Shown: positions 28,001-42,300, numbered from the stretch's first letter. The stretch: 64,000 bases of DNA from Bimastos eiseni (GCA_959347315.1 OY365806.1:39436903-39500902), one strand, 5' to 3'. Made by a program: numbers and translations. The notes: generated from the sequence alone by a model not told the origin.

Positions 28001-31000
28001 GACTGTGACTATGATTATTGGTCAGGATCCAATGGATTGTGGCTATGATTATCGGTCACGATCCAATGGACTGTGGCTATGATTTTTGGTCAGGATCCAA
28101 TAGATTGTGACTATGATTATTGGTCAGAATCCAATGGACTGTGACTATGATTATTGGTCAGGATCCAATGGATTGTGGCTATGATTATCGGTCACGATCC
28201 AATGGACTGTGGCTATGATTTTTGGTCAGAATCCAATAGATTGTGACTATGATTATTGGTCAGGATCCAATGGACTGTGACTATGATTATTGGTCAGGAT
28301 CCAATAGATTGTGACTATGATTATTGGTCATTATCCAATGGACTGTGACTATGATTATTGGTCAGGATCCAATGGACTGTGGCTATGATTATTGGTCTGG
28401 ATCCAATCGACTTTGTCTATGATTATTGGTCAGGATCCAATAGATTGTGACTATGATTATTGGTCAGAATCCAATGGACTGTGACTATGATTATTGGTCA
28501 GGATCCAATGGATTGTGGCTATGATTATCGGTCACGATCCAATGGACTGTGGCTATGATTTTTGGTCAGGATCCAATAGATTGTGACTATGATTATTGGT
28601 CAGAATCCAATGGACTGTGACTATGATTATTGGTCAGGATCCAATGGATTGTGGCTATGATTATCGGTCACGATCCAATGGACTGTGGCTATGATTTTTG
28701 GTCAGAATCCAATAGATTGTGACTATGATTATTGGTCAGGATCCAATGGACTGTGACTATGATTATTGGTCAGGATCCAATAGATTGTGACTATGATTAT
28801 TGGTCATTATCCAATGGACTGTGACTATGATTATTGGTCAGGATCCAATGGACTGTGGCTATGATTATAAGTCTGCGTCAGGGGTTCCCAAGGCCCTCAA
28901 GCATACCGACTGCGACCCTCGGTCGAATGTTCGAATTTTGAAAAATAAACAAACTTATGTCCAATTTGAAAAACGCAGTTTAATTTTAATATTCATGTTA
29001 GCTGCATTTTACATTTTGGCAGTTCGATGGTTGAGCCATGCATGGTGCAACAGTAAAACTTTTTTTTAATAGCAGAAGCATAATCACTGAATTTCTGAAT
29101 AAAAACCTAGAGTCAAACAAAAGGATAATGAGCTAAACTGCATAACTCTACTAACAAATGTTTGATGACTGTGCGATTTAGCGTTTTTATTGAACATCAC
29201 TTAACTTTTGAACAAACTTTATCTGAAACTGCAATGGTGTGGAAGTTTATTAGGCCTACTATATTTTAGTGGACATTGTATAATCGTTTGTAGGAAAGCT
29301 AGCCTTACTGCAAAAACAACAGAAGGACAGAAATTTAGTTCATATCCCGGCCTTGTATAGAGATATAACACATTTCATTTCCCGGCTTGTACAGATATCT
29401 AAAACACCTTCAATTACTGCCAAATATTCAAGTTCATTTGGTAGCCAGTTATTTGAATTTGCCCGACGTTTCTTTGACTTCAGATTGCACGAACAGTCAT
29501 TTGCCATTTTGCGAAATTCGTTTACTTGTGAGCCAAGGATTGTGCCAATTGATTTGCAATTAGAACTGATCGACTTGCAGGAACGTTCAGAAGAGTGAAC
29601 ATCATTTCATGCCCTAAGCTTGATGGAATTTTATCAAAGCTAACCGGCTTTGGCTTATCCGACGATTTGCAGACCTTGCAGAAACAAATCGCACAGCCTT
29701 TGAGTTTATCCGACTATTTGACAACATGCTTGCAACAACAAACTTTGAACCTCGATTTGGTAATATAATTATTTGCTGCGAAATCTCAATTTCCCAAATC
29801 GCATGAAGTTCATCCCATGAAGTAAATTTAATTTTGATACAATTACTAAGTTAAATTCTAAAAACATTAGCTTTTAACTTTTCTGCAAATGGATTGACAA
29901 ATACCATTTTAGGCTGGAATAAAATTAGTAAACAATAAAATAAATATTTAATGAGTTACGAAATTCTTATACATTTTTAGTTTAAAATTCAAGCACTTCA
30001 TTTCTGTTTAATTAACTTTGTTATATGCATATAAGTAAGCCTATAGGGTTAATATTTAAAAGCTAAGCCTGAAAATGCTGGGCGACTTCGGCACTCGCAT
30101 GGTATCCCTACGGCCCGCAGGCTCTCACTATGTCACTAAAGTGGCCCTCGGTATCGAAAACTTTGGGGACTCTGGTCTACATGCATGCATCATACTTGCA
30201 TACATTGGCTTGCTGAATACCTTGACCCATGTACTGTGTGTCACAAAGTGACTTTTCTGATCCAGAGAGTCTGAATTTTGATGTTGATTAAGGTTAGATG
30301 CAGAAACCTTACCACTTCATTCCTTATTTTAAATCTTTAGTTCTCAGCTCATTGATTTATCATTTTTGTTCTGACAAACTCCAGTTTTACACCTTCAACA
30401 GTAGAGCTCGTACCTGGTTGTCTCTACTGTATTTATTACCCATCTGTTAATACATTATTTTGAAATCCATTTTAAGTTTCCTCCAATTAGCCAAACACAG
30501 CATTTTTAAAGAAGTGTACATTTTCTACCTTAGGTGATACTTGGGCATAACCGGAAATTGCCTCTGACATTCGCCTTGGCCGAATATCCCGTATTTTTAG
30601 ACTACTCGGCAAATACTACAGGCACAAATAGCTAAAATAGAAAATTTTTTAATTCAATTATTTTTCTTAAAAAATTTTTTTTTATAAACATTTGACGATC
30701 TGAAAACGAAAATTGAAAATTTAAGGCCATATTAGTAGTTATTACTGTCACAAACATTTATTTTGCTAATATTTTATTACTTGAAACTTCAAAAGTGCCG
30801 AAAGTCAAAATTTTTTAGCTTCATCTGCGGATGGTACTCGCCGGGCCATAGTTGCCGCTACTGTTTGGTTCTTACATGGATCCAGCAAATAGTGCATCCA
30901 AATACTCGGTTGCCGTACTCGGTGGAAATTGTGTACAAACAATCTTATATTTATGGCAATAGTCAGCATCTGCAGGGGACAGCTCAGGATTCAATGATGT

Positions 31001-34000
31001 CATCAGTTACTGGGGTTTTGTTTCTGGTGTTCCAAGATCTTCTGATGAATTCAGTAGTTCTTGAGCCCTTTTCTTGAAATTACAGTACTTGGTTATGCCC
31101 TAGGTGATACCCATTTGCCTCAATACTTTACAGATTGAATGGCTTCTAGTCTTCTGGATGACTCAAATTGTAACCAGAGTCACAACAGGAAATTTATTAA
31201 AGTAGTTTATGTGCAGCATCTTTTTTATTTACTAATGTTTTGTTGTTTAGGATGACATTCACAACCTGAGTTTTACATCAAACAGATCATCAGAATTCCT
31301 TGACAAGGTAGTTTCTCCGAGGGTACTGGATCGACTGCCCTTTCCGGGGCTCGATCAGAAAAGACCGAGTGAATGTGAAGGAGTTGGTGGTCGTGATCGA
31401 TGGAGACGCAGTGCAACTGAACACGACATCTATCGTGATCACGAAGCCCTCGGACGTCACCGGACATTTCTTTCAGATCTGTTCCTTAGATGTTTTGTCA
31501 TTGGTCAGTGATCTGTCATTATGTAGCGATATTGATATTGTCTGTTTCTTTGTAACCTTTTTAGAATGTCTTTAATAATAGTAACTATTCTCTCTAAATG
31601 GAATTATAGTTCATGTTGTTAAAGAACAGATCTCAAAGAAATGTCCACTTGTTTGATTGCTTTGGACAGGTGGGAAATGACATTATGTAGCTATTCAGAT
31701 GTATGCAAGCATACTGAGATTCTAATCATACTGGGCCCTTTTAGCGCTTTAACTACAAACGTGTACTAAAATGCACGGAAAACTAATCCCTCCCATCAGC
31801 TAAGGGTTACAAATTCAGTGTGTTGTTTCATTTGACACTTAGAGCTGGTAAGATCTTTGTACTACAATGAACTGTGCCTTTACAATTATGAGTTGCTGAA
31901 TAAATGAAGGCTTTCCTGGGATTACCATACCATGCCTCCCTGACCTTGTAATGCTATTCTGTTAGGCGTATATGAGAGTCTGCGAATGGGTCGTTGGGTG
32001 GACAGCCGAGATGTCGATGCGGCCATTAACCGGGTTTGTGAGGAGTCGGTTCTGGTTGAGATCAACGTTTCAAAGTTTCTTCAAAGCAGCTGCCAAACAA
32101 TGAGAGACATCTTGGATGTGTGGATTCGAGAAGACTGCTCACGAAACATAAAAGACAAGGCTACTGAGGACATAACCAGATCAGAAAGGTGAGTTAACAT
32201 CATCATTATAATTATTGTGCTTTTATGTGTAATTACTATCGTGTATCATCATTTCTGTCAGGCCAAACATGAACTATAGAGGAAATGAAAAGTTTGTGTT
32301 GTTGCTGCTGTTTTTATCTCTTTAGCAATGAACTGTATTGGTTCCCCATGCATTTTAGTACATGTGGTCATTGTTAAAAAGATAAAGCCATGCATTCTAG
32401 TAAAATTCAGTAATTAATTATGCTAGTAATGTTCTGGGTTTATTAATCAAATATAAAGACCATATTAATTAATTAAAAAATATCAGGCCATTGGAGTCAC
32501 GACATCACCCCAAAAATACCTGGTGTTGCTGGTTTTCACTGTTTGCAGATTGTTTTTGCAGCAAGGCATTAAGAAGGATGGTGCAAAACACGATGGTAGT
32601 TCAAGAATACAATGATTATTGAGATGAACTTGTAGCCAGTGATATATATCTTAACAGTTTAACACATCAATAAGCATATGTCCTAACCTGATTTCTGAAG
32701 ACGATGAAGAGTGATTAAATTTATAATTTCAATATGTGAGACTTTTTCATAAAGAAGACCCATAGGATATCATTTAAAATAAAATTCTAAAGTGTTGAAC
32801 ATCAGTGTGGTAATTTAACTCATTAAATTATGCTGGTGTTCTGATTGTGATTTCTGAAATCAGATGTTGGCAGAGAAATCCATTGCTCGGACTATTGGAA
32901 ACTCATCTTTGTGAATCGTCTTCTGGTTTACATGATCTTCTTCGTAGCAAATTCAGCCGAATTCTCAATCCGCATTTCAAACCAATTCCCACTTGCTCCG
33001 AATTCTTCTACTATTCTGCACCCTCAGATCATCACCACACTGGGGTAAATTAGTCTCCCGAGTGCTTAATTGGAATTATGATTATTTATTAATTAACTGA
33101 TTTAATTTTGTAAATTCATTGTACTGTTGGATTGTGTCTAGATAAATTCTACCATTATATTATACAGAAAGGAAAATATGAGTGTGATATGAAGCATTGG
33201 CATTTGAAAATGTCAAGCTTAGGTGTTGCTTTTACAATAGTTTAGACTTTTGGACTTTTGAAATATCATATGTATTGGCAAGGTAACTGCCTAAACTGTT
33301 GCAATAGAAGGTGGTTAAGCTGGTGTTTTTCTGAAACAGGAGAGTCTTACTTTGGATGATGATGCACTTACCTGTGCTACTGCTGGGCTGACAGACCTTG
33401 GTATGTATTTTCAGTTTGTTTAAAAAATGTCTACTTTTGCGTAATGAGGCTTATGTTAGGTTGTGTGAACTTATATTACCATGGCACTCATGACAACATA
33501 ATATTTGGTTGCACACTTTATCTGCTTTGACAAAATATACTTTGGCTTGAAGAGGAGAGGTAAGTATTAAAAACTGTAATTGTAACTGAAGGTGTATGGG
33601 AAGTGATTTAGATCACCACAGAAACTTTTAAGATATCTATATAAATAAAGAGAGAACTCTGTCTGTGTGTCACTGTCCGGCGATGATTTACTCATTTTTA
33701 GAGCTATTCACTCGAAACTTTCACCGTTGGCTCGGGGAACGCCTCTTCCAGGTTTCCAGGGCCAGAAACCTGTTTCAGGACCTCCCAAGGAAAGTTTCCT
33801 TTTCAGTCACCAGGAGCAATACACGTTGGTCCCGACCTATGAATGCTGTACATGTGCTCGTGACCTATTTTTTTACGAATGGATGATTTGGGAAATGCAA
33901 GTAGCAGATATAGAGTTGGCAATCATTTGCCCACTCGGTCAGGTGGGTATGTACTTTGTACGCATCGGTGTCTATACACAATTCCGTTTATGCATTTCCA

Positions 34001-37000
34001 TACTTTTTAAGCTATTCATTCAAAGGAGCTTTCGTGGGACAAAGAGCGAGTTCATGGGAATGCAAATGATTCAAGCTATCAGAGGAAGAAGAGGGGTTAG
34101 GATGATGAAAAGGGTTAGGAAAGGGAATGCATGATTGTTGAGGAGGAAGGGGAGGAGGAAGAGGAGGAGGTCTGAGGGAAAGATTATGGAGTAGGGAAAA
34201 GGAGAAGTGTGACAATAAGTGCGTGATGAAGTGGAGAAGAGGGTGAGTAGTGTGAAAAGGAGGATGGGAGTGGGAGGAGGAAGCAATTAGGATAGGGTGA
34301 GAAGTAGTGGCTAAAGCTTGGGGATAAAGGTGATAAAGCTTGGAAAAGGTGAGTGAGAACAAAAGGGAGTGAATAGAAATAAGAGTAGATGGAGAAGGAG
34401 AAAAGGAATTAGAGATGAGGAGGAAGGATTAGATTGAGGGAAGGTGAATGAAATGTAATGAAGTGGTGGGAAGAAATGATGCAAGGAATCAGAAGAAGAA
34501 GAATGGAGGAAGGTGAGTAAGGATGAACACTAAGGAATAGGAAGAGGAGGAAAAGTTGATGATACATGTATATCTAGATTCTGTATGTTTCTGTCTGTCC
34601 GTTTATGCATTTGCACACTTTTACACCTATTCACTTAAAACTTTCGCCGTTGCTTCGGGGAATACCTGGGACACCCGGTAGAGGGGTTGATGAATCCCGC
34701 ATCCGCCATCTTCCTGCTCTGCAGGGCCAAAATCCTGTCTCAACCCGGGCAATGCCGGGTACCCCAGCTAGTTCATATATAAAGTCATGAAATTGTGTCA
34801 TATGTGTAACAGGATTACCAAGTTATTGTCCAGAAAGTTTGTTATTTCTGTGTATTTTAATATTTATGACATAGCTCTGATCAAATAAATTTTTACAAAT
34901 TTTGTGGCACAATTGAGACTTTCATGACACACTACACCTGTATACGACTCTATGCGCAGGGGAGATTTTACTGAGGACTGTTGTTGATTACGGCATGTAG
35001 GAAATATGCAATTACCGTATCTCCAGTGCTTACAATTAGTTAATTATTTTGCCACATCATTTAGCTTGCAGTTTGACAAGAGTTAGTTGAATTGCTGCCT
35101 TTTAAAGGTGAAACTGCAAGGGCCGATGATGCCAATCCATTCTTCTCTGAAGGTGACCTTGACCCAGATGTGGTGAAGGGTTCTAGCAGAACGACGGCAA
35201 GGGCGTCCTCGAACATTTCTTCAAGTGACTCGGTCTGCGATGAATCCAGCAAATTTGATAGAATGAAGCAATGTTCTGGTTCGACTCCTCCGCTTTTCAT
35301 CCACATTAACTGCTCGATTCATCTGCCGAGTGGACTACAGAGCATACCAGTTCAGAGCTTGCCAATGTGTCTCAGTAAGTTTCAGTTTCTAAAAATTTTA
35401 GTCGACGACAGATGTTGAATGTGTTTGCGTTTATCTATGTGATTTGGTTCACAGCCCACTGCTTTGTCTAAACGTACCACTTTATGGTCAAACCATGTGA
35501 TGTGTAAATCAATTGTCATCATCATTACCATAGACAGACAAATATGCACTGAAAGCTACTGCAAAAAAATATTTTTTTAATGATCAAACTGTCTCTAAAA
35601 GATTATTCAGCTTTCTTTTCCAACTGTTCGAGGACTAATGTTGGTAAATCCTTGTATTAAACTTGATCTGTATTAATGATTTGATTGAGTAATTAAAATT
35701 TGCTGCAGAGTAGTCTAATGGTTAACATGATGGACTGTCAATCAAGAGATTGTGATTCAAATCTCCTTAGTAGAGACTGAGGTTTTAAAATTCTAAAAAT
35801 TTAAATTTTAAGAGTTTAAAATATTTCTGCTCTACCAGTATGCTGTTGGTAGGAAGATTAGTCAATGTGGGGGAAAAAAAGGTCACCACCCACAAATAAA
35901 AATTGAATTCAGCTATACTTCATACCCATGGTAGTCTAGGTTTTAGTGTGATGAAATGCTCTTGTGTTAATATTGGGCAACTTTTAGGCTTCTCCTGATT
36001 TTTATCTCCATGTTTTCTTTGATGCCTTCAGGTGAACTGGGGGATTGTCTGTCTGAACTAGCGTTGGTCAACTGTGACATCAGTGACCTCAAGGTGACCT
36101 TAGATTTTATCTGCCTGACCTTGCCACCTGCAGATGACCTCAAGGACGGTAGTTCACGACCTTCATATAGTCGCACAGTCTCGACTATGAGCCAGGCATC
36201 AAATGCAACTGATGAAGAAATGGAGGGATCACCGGATGTTCGAGTGGCATCAAATCCCATCGACCTCATGTTAGTTCCAGTCCTTCTTCGGATTGTTGTA
36301 ATATCTATTTGTAGTTATATGCATTTAAGAAGTGCTATACATTAACTGATTGAGATGGTGCTTGTCTGCTAGTTCAACTTGTGCCATTCAGTCCTCCCCT
36401 TAGATGACCTATCCCCACAAAAGTCGATGGTCGTCGAATTTGCGGTCACAGGCAACACCTTGAATTCTGTTCATCGTGAGATACCAAGTTCAAAAAGTAT
36501 TCAGCCTCTTTACTTCAATACAGTCGATGGAGGGCAAGAAGTTGAGCAATCCACATTAGTCGTTCTGTGGACCCTTGAAACGACGATATTGTCCTTGTAG
36601 ATCCCTTTGACTACGGCTACTCTGACGATATTCTCCATCAAACCAGGTCGCAAGTGATTGTCCCATGTTTTTACTAGAGCTGTACCGATATCACTTTTTG
36701 CCAATTATGCCGATACCGATTATTGCCGATTATTTCATTTGCCGATACCGATTATATAGTCGATTATTTCATCGATTATTTCACAGATTATTTCTATGTG
36801 TTTTCCTAGATGTCCGGTTCTAAAAGATAGACCTACTGCTATTGCCTATTGTTGTGATACAAGCAAAACACTTGCTCCATAGGAGACATATTCATGTAGT
36901 TGGGGACTAATCCTAGGCAGGCAATACAGGGTCAGATTAGGCCACACCGCCCGCCGTCGACCCTGAATGACGGAGGAGAGAAGAGATATCTATGTAACTG

Positions 37001-39309
37001 TATGCCTTCTTTTAAAAAACATGCCAATTATGCCATTCCCTCCCCAGACAAGCCACTTTTACGACGTGCGGCTTTGGCCTACAATACCGGGCAGCAGAGA
37101 TGAAATAACTGTGCCCATGGTAATTAAGCAGTTATGTCGATACCGTCCCATGGTTTATACTAGCACAAGGCCTACTCGGTGGTCTAAAGTAGTCATTCTC
37201 GATGAAGCCAGAGTTCCACACGCTATGGGAACGGAACAGAATGCTGTTCTTCACAGACCCAGTGAAATAGCTGTCATCATTTTGCTCTTATAGACTGAAA
37301 ATAATATTTTAAAATAATTTTTAATATCGGCGCCGATTATCTTACTGATATCCGATATTGCCGATATCTCTATAATCGGTGCCAATTATAATGAATGCAG
37401 CAGATGTATCGGTACATCTCTAGTTTTTACCTTACGTTGAGATAGGAACTTACCCAGCAATTCATGCCTAGAAGCCTCAAAGAAGTCAGTAAAGTACTGC
37501 TGTTTCCATGTTTGTTTGCTTTTATGCTTGTGTGTATGTATTTTTATGTATATGTTTGTCTGTATATGCGCATTGTGTGCGTCTGTTTGTTTGTTTGTAT
37601 GTATGTGTATTATGTATGTATGATGTATGTATGCATCAGGGCATTTGTGTAACATCTGTTAGTGGCCTCAAAGAAGTACTGCACATTTAGGAATCTAACT
37701 GATTGGAACAAATGTGATGTGAATTATTGCAACAGAAAGTTATAATTTCACGTCTTCAACCATTGCCATCTTATTGGTTTGTGCATTTCTTTGCAGAGGA
37801 GTGAAAGACCTTCCAAAGTGTCAACAGCTGTCAGTAGCAGCTTGCAAAGAAGAAGTAAGTGATGAGATGAGGTTAATTAGCAAATTTTTTTAGTGATGAG
37901 TTGTCACATGAGGTATATGCAATGAATTGATATGCTTATCACAATTGTTGTTTACATCACTAATCAATTAATGTATAGGGCTTAGCATAAGCAAGTTATG
38001 GCAGAGTGGCATTTAGCTAGATGAGTAGTGCTTGAATGTAATATCATTTAAGTGTCAAGAGAGCCATTGGTAATTTTCAACTGTGGCATCCCTAGATCAT
38101 GTATGTGTGCTTGATTACTTTTTATAGTTGTATTCTCTTGTTAACATTGTCTGTAACATGCATGCATTCTTGATCAATTTTCATCGACAATGTAATATAG
38201 CAGCAAAATTTCTGTGAGCTTCATCAAGTTATCTAGTCAGATTTATCTTCTAGGCCGATCCAGAGTTTCTGGTAATGCATTGTAATGGCTTTTTTAGATC
38301 CTTTGGTTGCTTGAGGACGAGATCATCTCGTCTCTGAGACTCAATGTTCCTGTGATCGAGAAGACCCTTTGCAATGTGGTCAGCCATGTGAAGAGCTCGG
38401 CTGGTCAGTGTGGTCACGGGATGTGTTTGTCATCTGATGTCCCTCTCCAGTTTGTCTTTAGTTCAGAACAGAGCATGAGACACTTTGTAGAGGTTGGTTG
38501 GTTGCTCGTCACCCTTTAACTTACATGTCCTGTTTTAGAAGCAGTGAACTGCAAGTCACAACTATAATTATGGAACGGCGATGCGAAACGGCATAAAATT
38601 GTTTTTAAGCAATTTGCAAGTTGTTTCCATATTTTTTCAGGCAGATCTATGATATATTGACAGGCATTGTCAGGCCGGAAAACTCACCTATACAATTTTT
38701 AGATGTGCTCTAATTTAATATTCTGTTGAAGTAAAATTGCTTGAGTTTAGTTTATATGACTTATTTTAATTAAACTGGAGCATTTTATAGAAATGATTTG
38801 ATCAAACTAACATAGGCCACTAACAGATGTTACACAAATGCCTTGATGCATTAGCATTGTGCTCACTGGCTGCACAACACCAAGGTTCCCATATCAGCTA
38901 TTTCAGGATGTATATGTTTACCAGTAATGCCGTTACGCAAGAGATATTAATTCTGCCACCAACATAATTATGTTGTTGGATTATTTTGGCTTTAGCCATA
39001 TTGCAATTTGTCCTGGTTATACTAATTGAATAGAATTGTCTGGCAGCAGAAGACAGGGCAAGTGCTTGTTTTGGTTTGATTGAATTTTTTCAAATTTTTA
39101 AAAGCCAGTTTTGTGACATGAACGATGGTTGCATTATTCACTGATGTTGGATATTTACCAAAAACCTCATCTGCATTCTACTCATTATTGAAAACCACAC
39201 TTTTTAGCTGTAGTCAGACCAGGAGTGCCTCTAAGTGGATATCTTTAAAAGTGCTCTATTAAGTTTCATTGGTTGGTTGGTTGTTTGGTTGGTTGTTTGG
39301 TTGGTTGGT

Positions 39310-39352
<43 letters not shown>

Positions 39353-42300
39353 TTGGTTGGTTGGTTGGTTGGTTGGTTGGTTAGTTGGTTAGTTGGTTGG
39401 TTGGTTGGTTGGTTGGTTGGTTGGTTGGTATGAAAGTGTACATTCACTGTTTTTATTTTTGTTTAAGCAATTTGAGAAACTGCGCATCCAGAAGTATCGC
39501 CTTGCAAAAGAAGGTGCCTTCTACTATCTCTGTAAGGATCACATCTGCAACAACGTCATAGAAGGTGCTAGTGCCCTGTCATCAGCACTTAAGAACTTGG
39601 GTGTATCGTCACCAATTGCTGTGGACATCATGACCAGCGACTCGGCGAACAAAGTGGATACGGATGCCGGCACAGAGATGACGGACACGATGATCCACAA
39701 CCCAGAAGTTTCAGACTCTGTTGAAAATCCAGTTAAAGGAGATGAACCAAAAGCTGAGATGGAGGATTCAAAGGTTGATGAGAACAAGGATAGCCTTTCC
39801 AACAACTCAAAGGACATTCAGATCCTTGTGTCACGCCCGAGTCCAATCCGCGAAATTGCTGTGACTAAGATGGAGATCTTGGATGTAGTGGAGTTACCTA
39901 ATAAAGAAAAGGAGATGGAACTGAACATGTCGTCTAGACATAGCTCTGAAAGTTTGGCTGTTGGTCAGCAGTCATCAGTGGACAGCCTACCTTCATCTTC
40001 CAAGGAAGATGAGGCAAATTTGGAAAGTTCTTCTACACGGCTGGAGATGCCCGACATGTCCACTGCCATAGAAAGCAGTAGGGAAGTTCTTGATACACAG
40101 GAACCTTCTGATGATAAGAATCGACCAACCGATAGTGTCTCTATACTAGACAATACAAGTCTATCATTTGAAAACTGTGATGATTTGATGAAAAATGCTG
40201 CACTGGATTCAGCTGAAATCCTCCCATCTGCCTCGTTCGTCTCAGAAGACTCAGAGATCGTTGCCTCAGAATCAAGAGCGAAACGTGTGCGGCCGATCAG
40301 CGGCCCGGCCATCTTCAATGTCGTGCGCAAGAACCAGTCGTTAACTGACAGCTTTGATGTGACCAAGTTTCCTTTTCACTCGTTCTCACAACAGAACATA
40401 AGCCGCGAGTCGCCATCTAGTATGAAACCGCTGACGGAATATACGAGCGTCAACAGCACGCACAGCATCAAGAGGGTCCAGAGCTCGATGAGCTTTGAGA
40501 AGTTGCGTCCTGAGCGACAGAAGCTTCGCTATCCAAGCCAAGGAATGAGCAGCTTAGATAACAGCACGCCACAAGTGGATGGCAGGTCACAGTTGCGCTC
40601 TCGCCATGCGTCGGGGCTTGAGACACCAATTTCTGCCGTTGATACAAGCAGCCTTGCTAGCACTGGGGAAGCAGGTAGGAAGATTAATTGATTTTCTTAA
40701 TATCGTTCTTCCATTTTTCGGCAATACCATTGCTAAGCAATGATGCAAACATTGCTAAGGACTCAAATGCTGACCTGACAGCCTTTTTGACACTAGTGGG
40801 CAGAATCGATTTTACTATAATCTTAGTACTGCTTTACCCTTTACAACTGTATAATTTTTATGATGGACCTGCTACTGCAAGTGTGTACATGTGAGCACTG
40901 ATTCACTAGCATTGCATGCATGTTATGGGTCAGTATTTGTATGGAGGGTATTGCACATGTGTAGTAGAGAGAATTTGGGAGAAGTCAATGATTAGAGGTA
41001 ATAGAGAGTAGAGAAATTGTGTGTACACAGATGCAAAGTTCAACTTAACAAGGTTTTGTTATATTTATTTGTTTGTGCTTGTACATTGATGATTTTATGG
41101 CTGTATCGTTTGATTAATCGTTTTATTTGATAATGATAATGACTAAAATGTAGACTGCATCTTCCTTGCATTGTTTCCCAAACTTTTTAATCATGGGACC
41201 CACTTCGGAAAGTCTTTGAATGCCCACAACCCCACCTTACAAAGGCGAACAATATTGTGTTATAATTTAATTATGTGTTATAATTTAATTTAATTAGCAT
41301 TTCAACATCAATTTGCAATGTATGCATTGAATATACTTGATGTCATTAAGAGACTAGACTAGACTCTACTCATTGGAGTATAGTATAGTGACAATACAAC
41401 AAAGAGGGTCAGTTTCATTTTGTTTTTCTGAATTTAATAGAACTATTTTTAAACAGACCTGAAGCATCAAGACGCCACGACCCACTTTTTGATTGCGAAC
41501 CATAGTTTGGGAAACACTGTTACACTATCAGTCAAGCGAGTTAATAGTATATATCTTCATTTAATGGAAAACAAACTGACAAATCGAAGTAAGTTACAAA
41601 AGGTGAATGTTCGTAGTCACATATCTCTTCACTCTGTGTGTGTGTCCTGTTCCATACTGCCGCATTCCACATGGAAGCTTTGTCATGGTCACCATTTTTT
41701 TTCTGGAATGGGCTTCTGTGCAATATGTGATGTGAACTTCTCCATTGTTCTGTTAGCAGTTGAAGACCATTCTATTTGAGCATGATGTTGTAGTATCATA
41801 TCTTGTAAGTTTTCTTGAGGAGTCACTGAATAAATATTCACTTACATATTACAGATTTTGTGGTGGTGACAGTTGAGGATCTGGATCATGCCTCTGTAAC
41901 TAGAGCAAACACTGTTGGTTTGTGGATCCCAAAGCCAGTGAAACTGGCATGTTACCCTTTTAAGCTGACGCTAAGAAATTGAAGTCGCTATTACTTCATG
42001 CACACAGCTAACTACCAGTTGTCCTCTGTTTTTCTTATTTAGTTGTTTGTGGATGATTTTTACAGGTTATGAGGGTGATTCCAGTGATCCAGATGAGGAT
42101 GGTGCGATGATGTCCTACAACGAATCCATCTCCACTGTCCGCAGGTGCCTTCCAATTCCAGACTTTTGGCAGATTCTTCGTCTCAACTCTGACAAAGTGG
42201 AAGTGTACTTTCATGCCAGGTATCTCACCTTACCTTTTAAAATCTCACTTCACCATACTTTACCTTACTGCAACAGAAGTTCCTTCGAAGAAGATCATTT

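Noticed and set aside
27281..29069. [21 protein letters not shown] frames as a repeat protein
   Set aside because: The unit is 34 bp, so the frame rotates each unit; no start context or conservation.
34012..34362. Proline/serine/leucine-rich minus-strand frames
   Set aside because: By-product of the polypurine block in the Helitron.
35703..35772. Functional tRNA gene
   Set aside because: A- and B-box-like words are present, but the acceptor and T stems do not pair; SINE-derived is more likely.
39259..39447. Gln/Pro/Thr-Asn repeat frame (minus) and WLVGWLVGW frame (plus) leading into SZT2 exon 22
   Set aside because: Both come from the GGTT/GGCT microsatellite; a clear AG acceptor at 39466-39467 starts the real exon.
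41856..41981. Possible extra SZT2 exon (reading [18 protein letters not shown] after a good acceptor)
   Set aside because: No donor keeps phase with exon 23, whereas exon 22 joins exon 23 directly in frame at a conserved GYEGDSS match.
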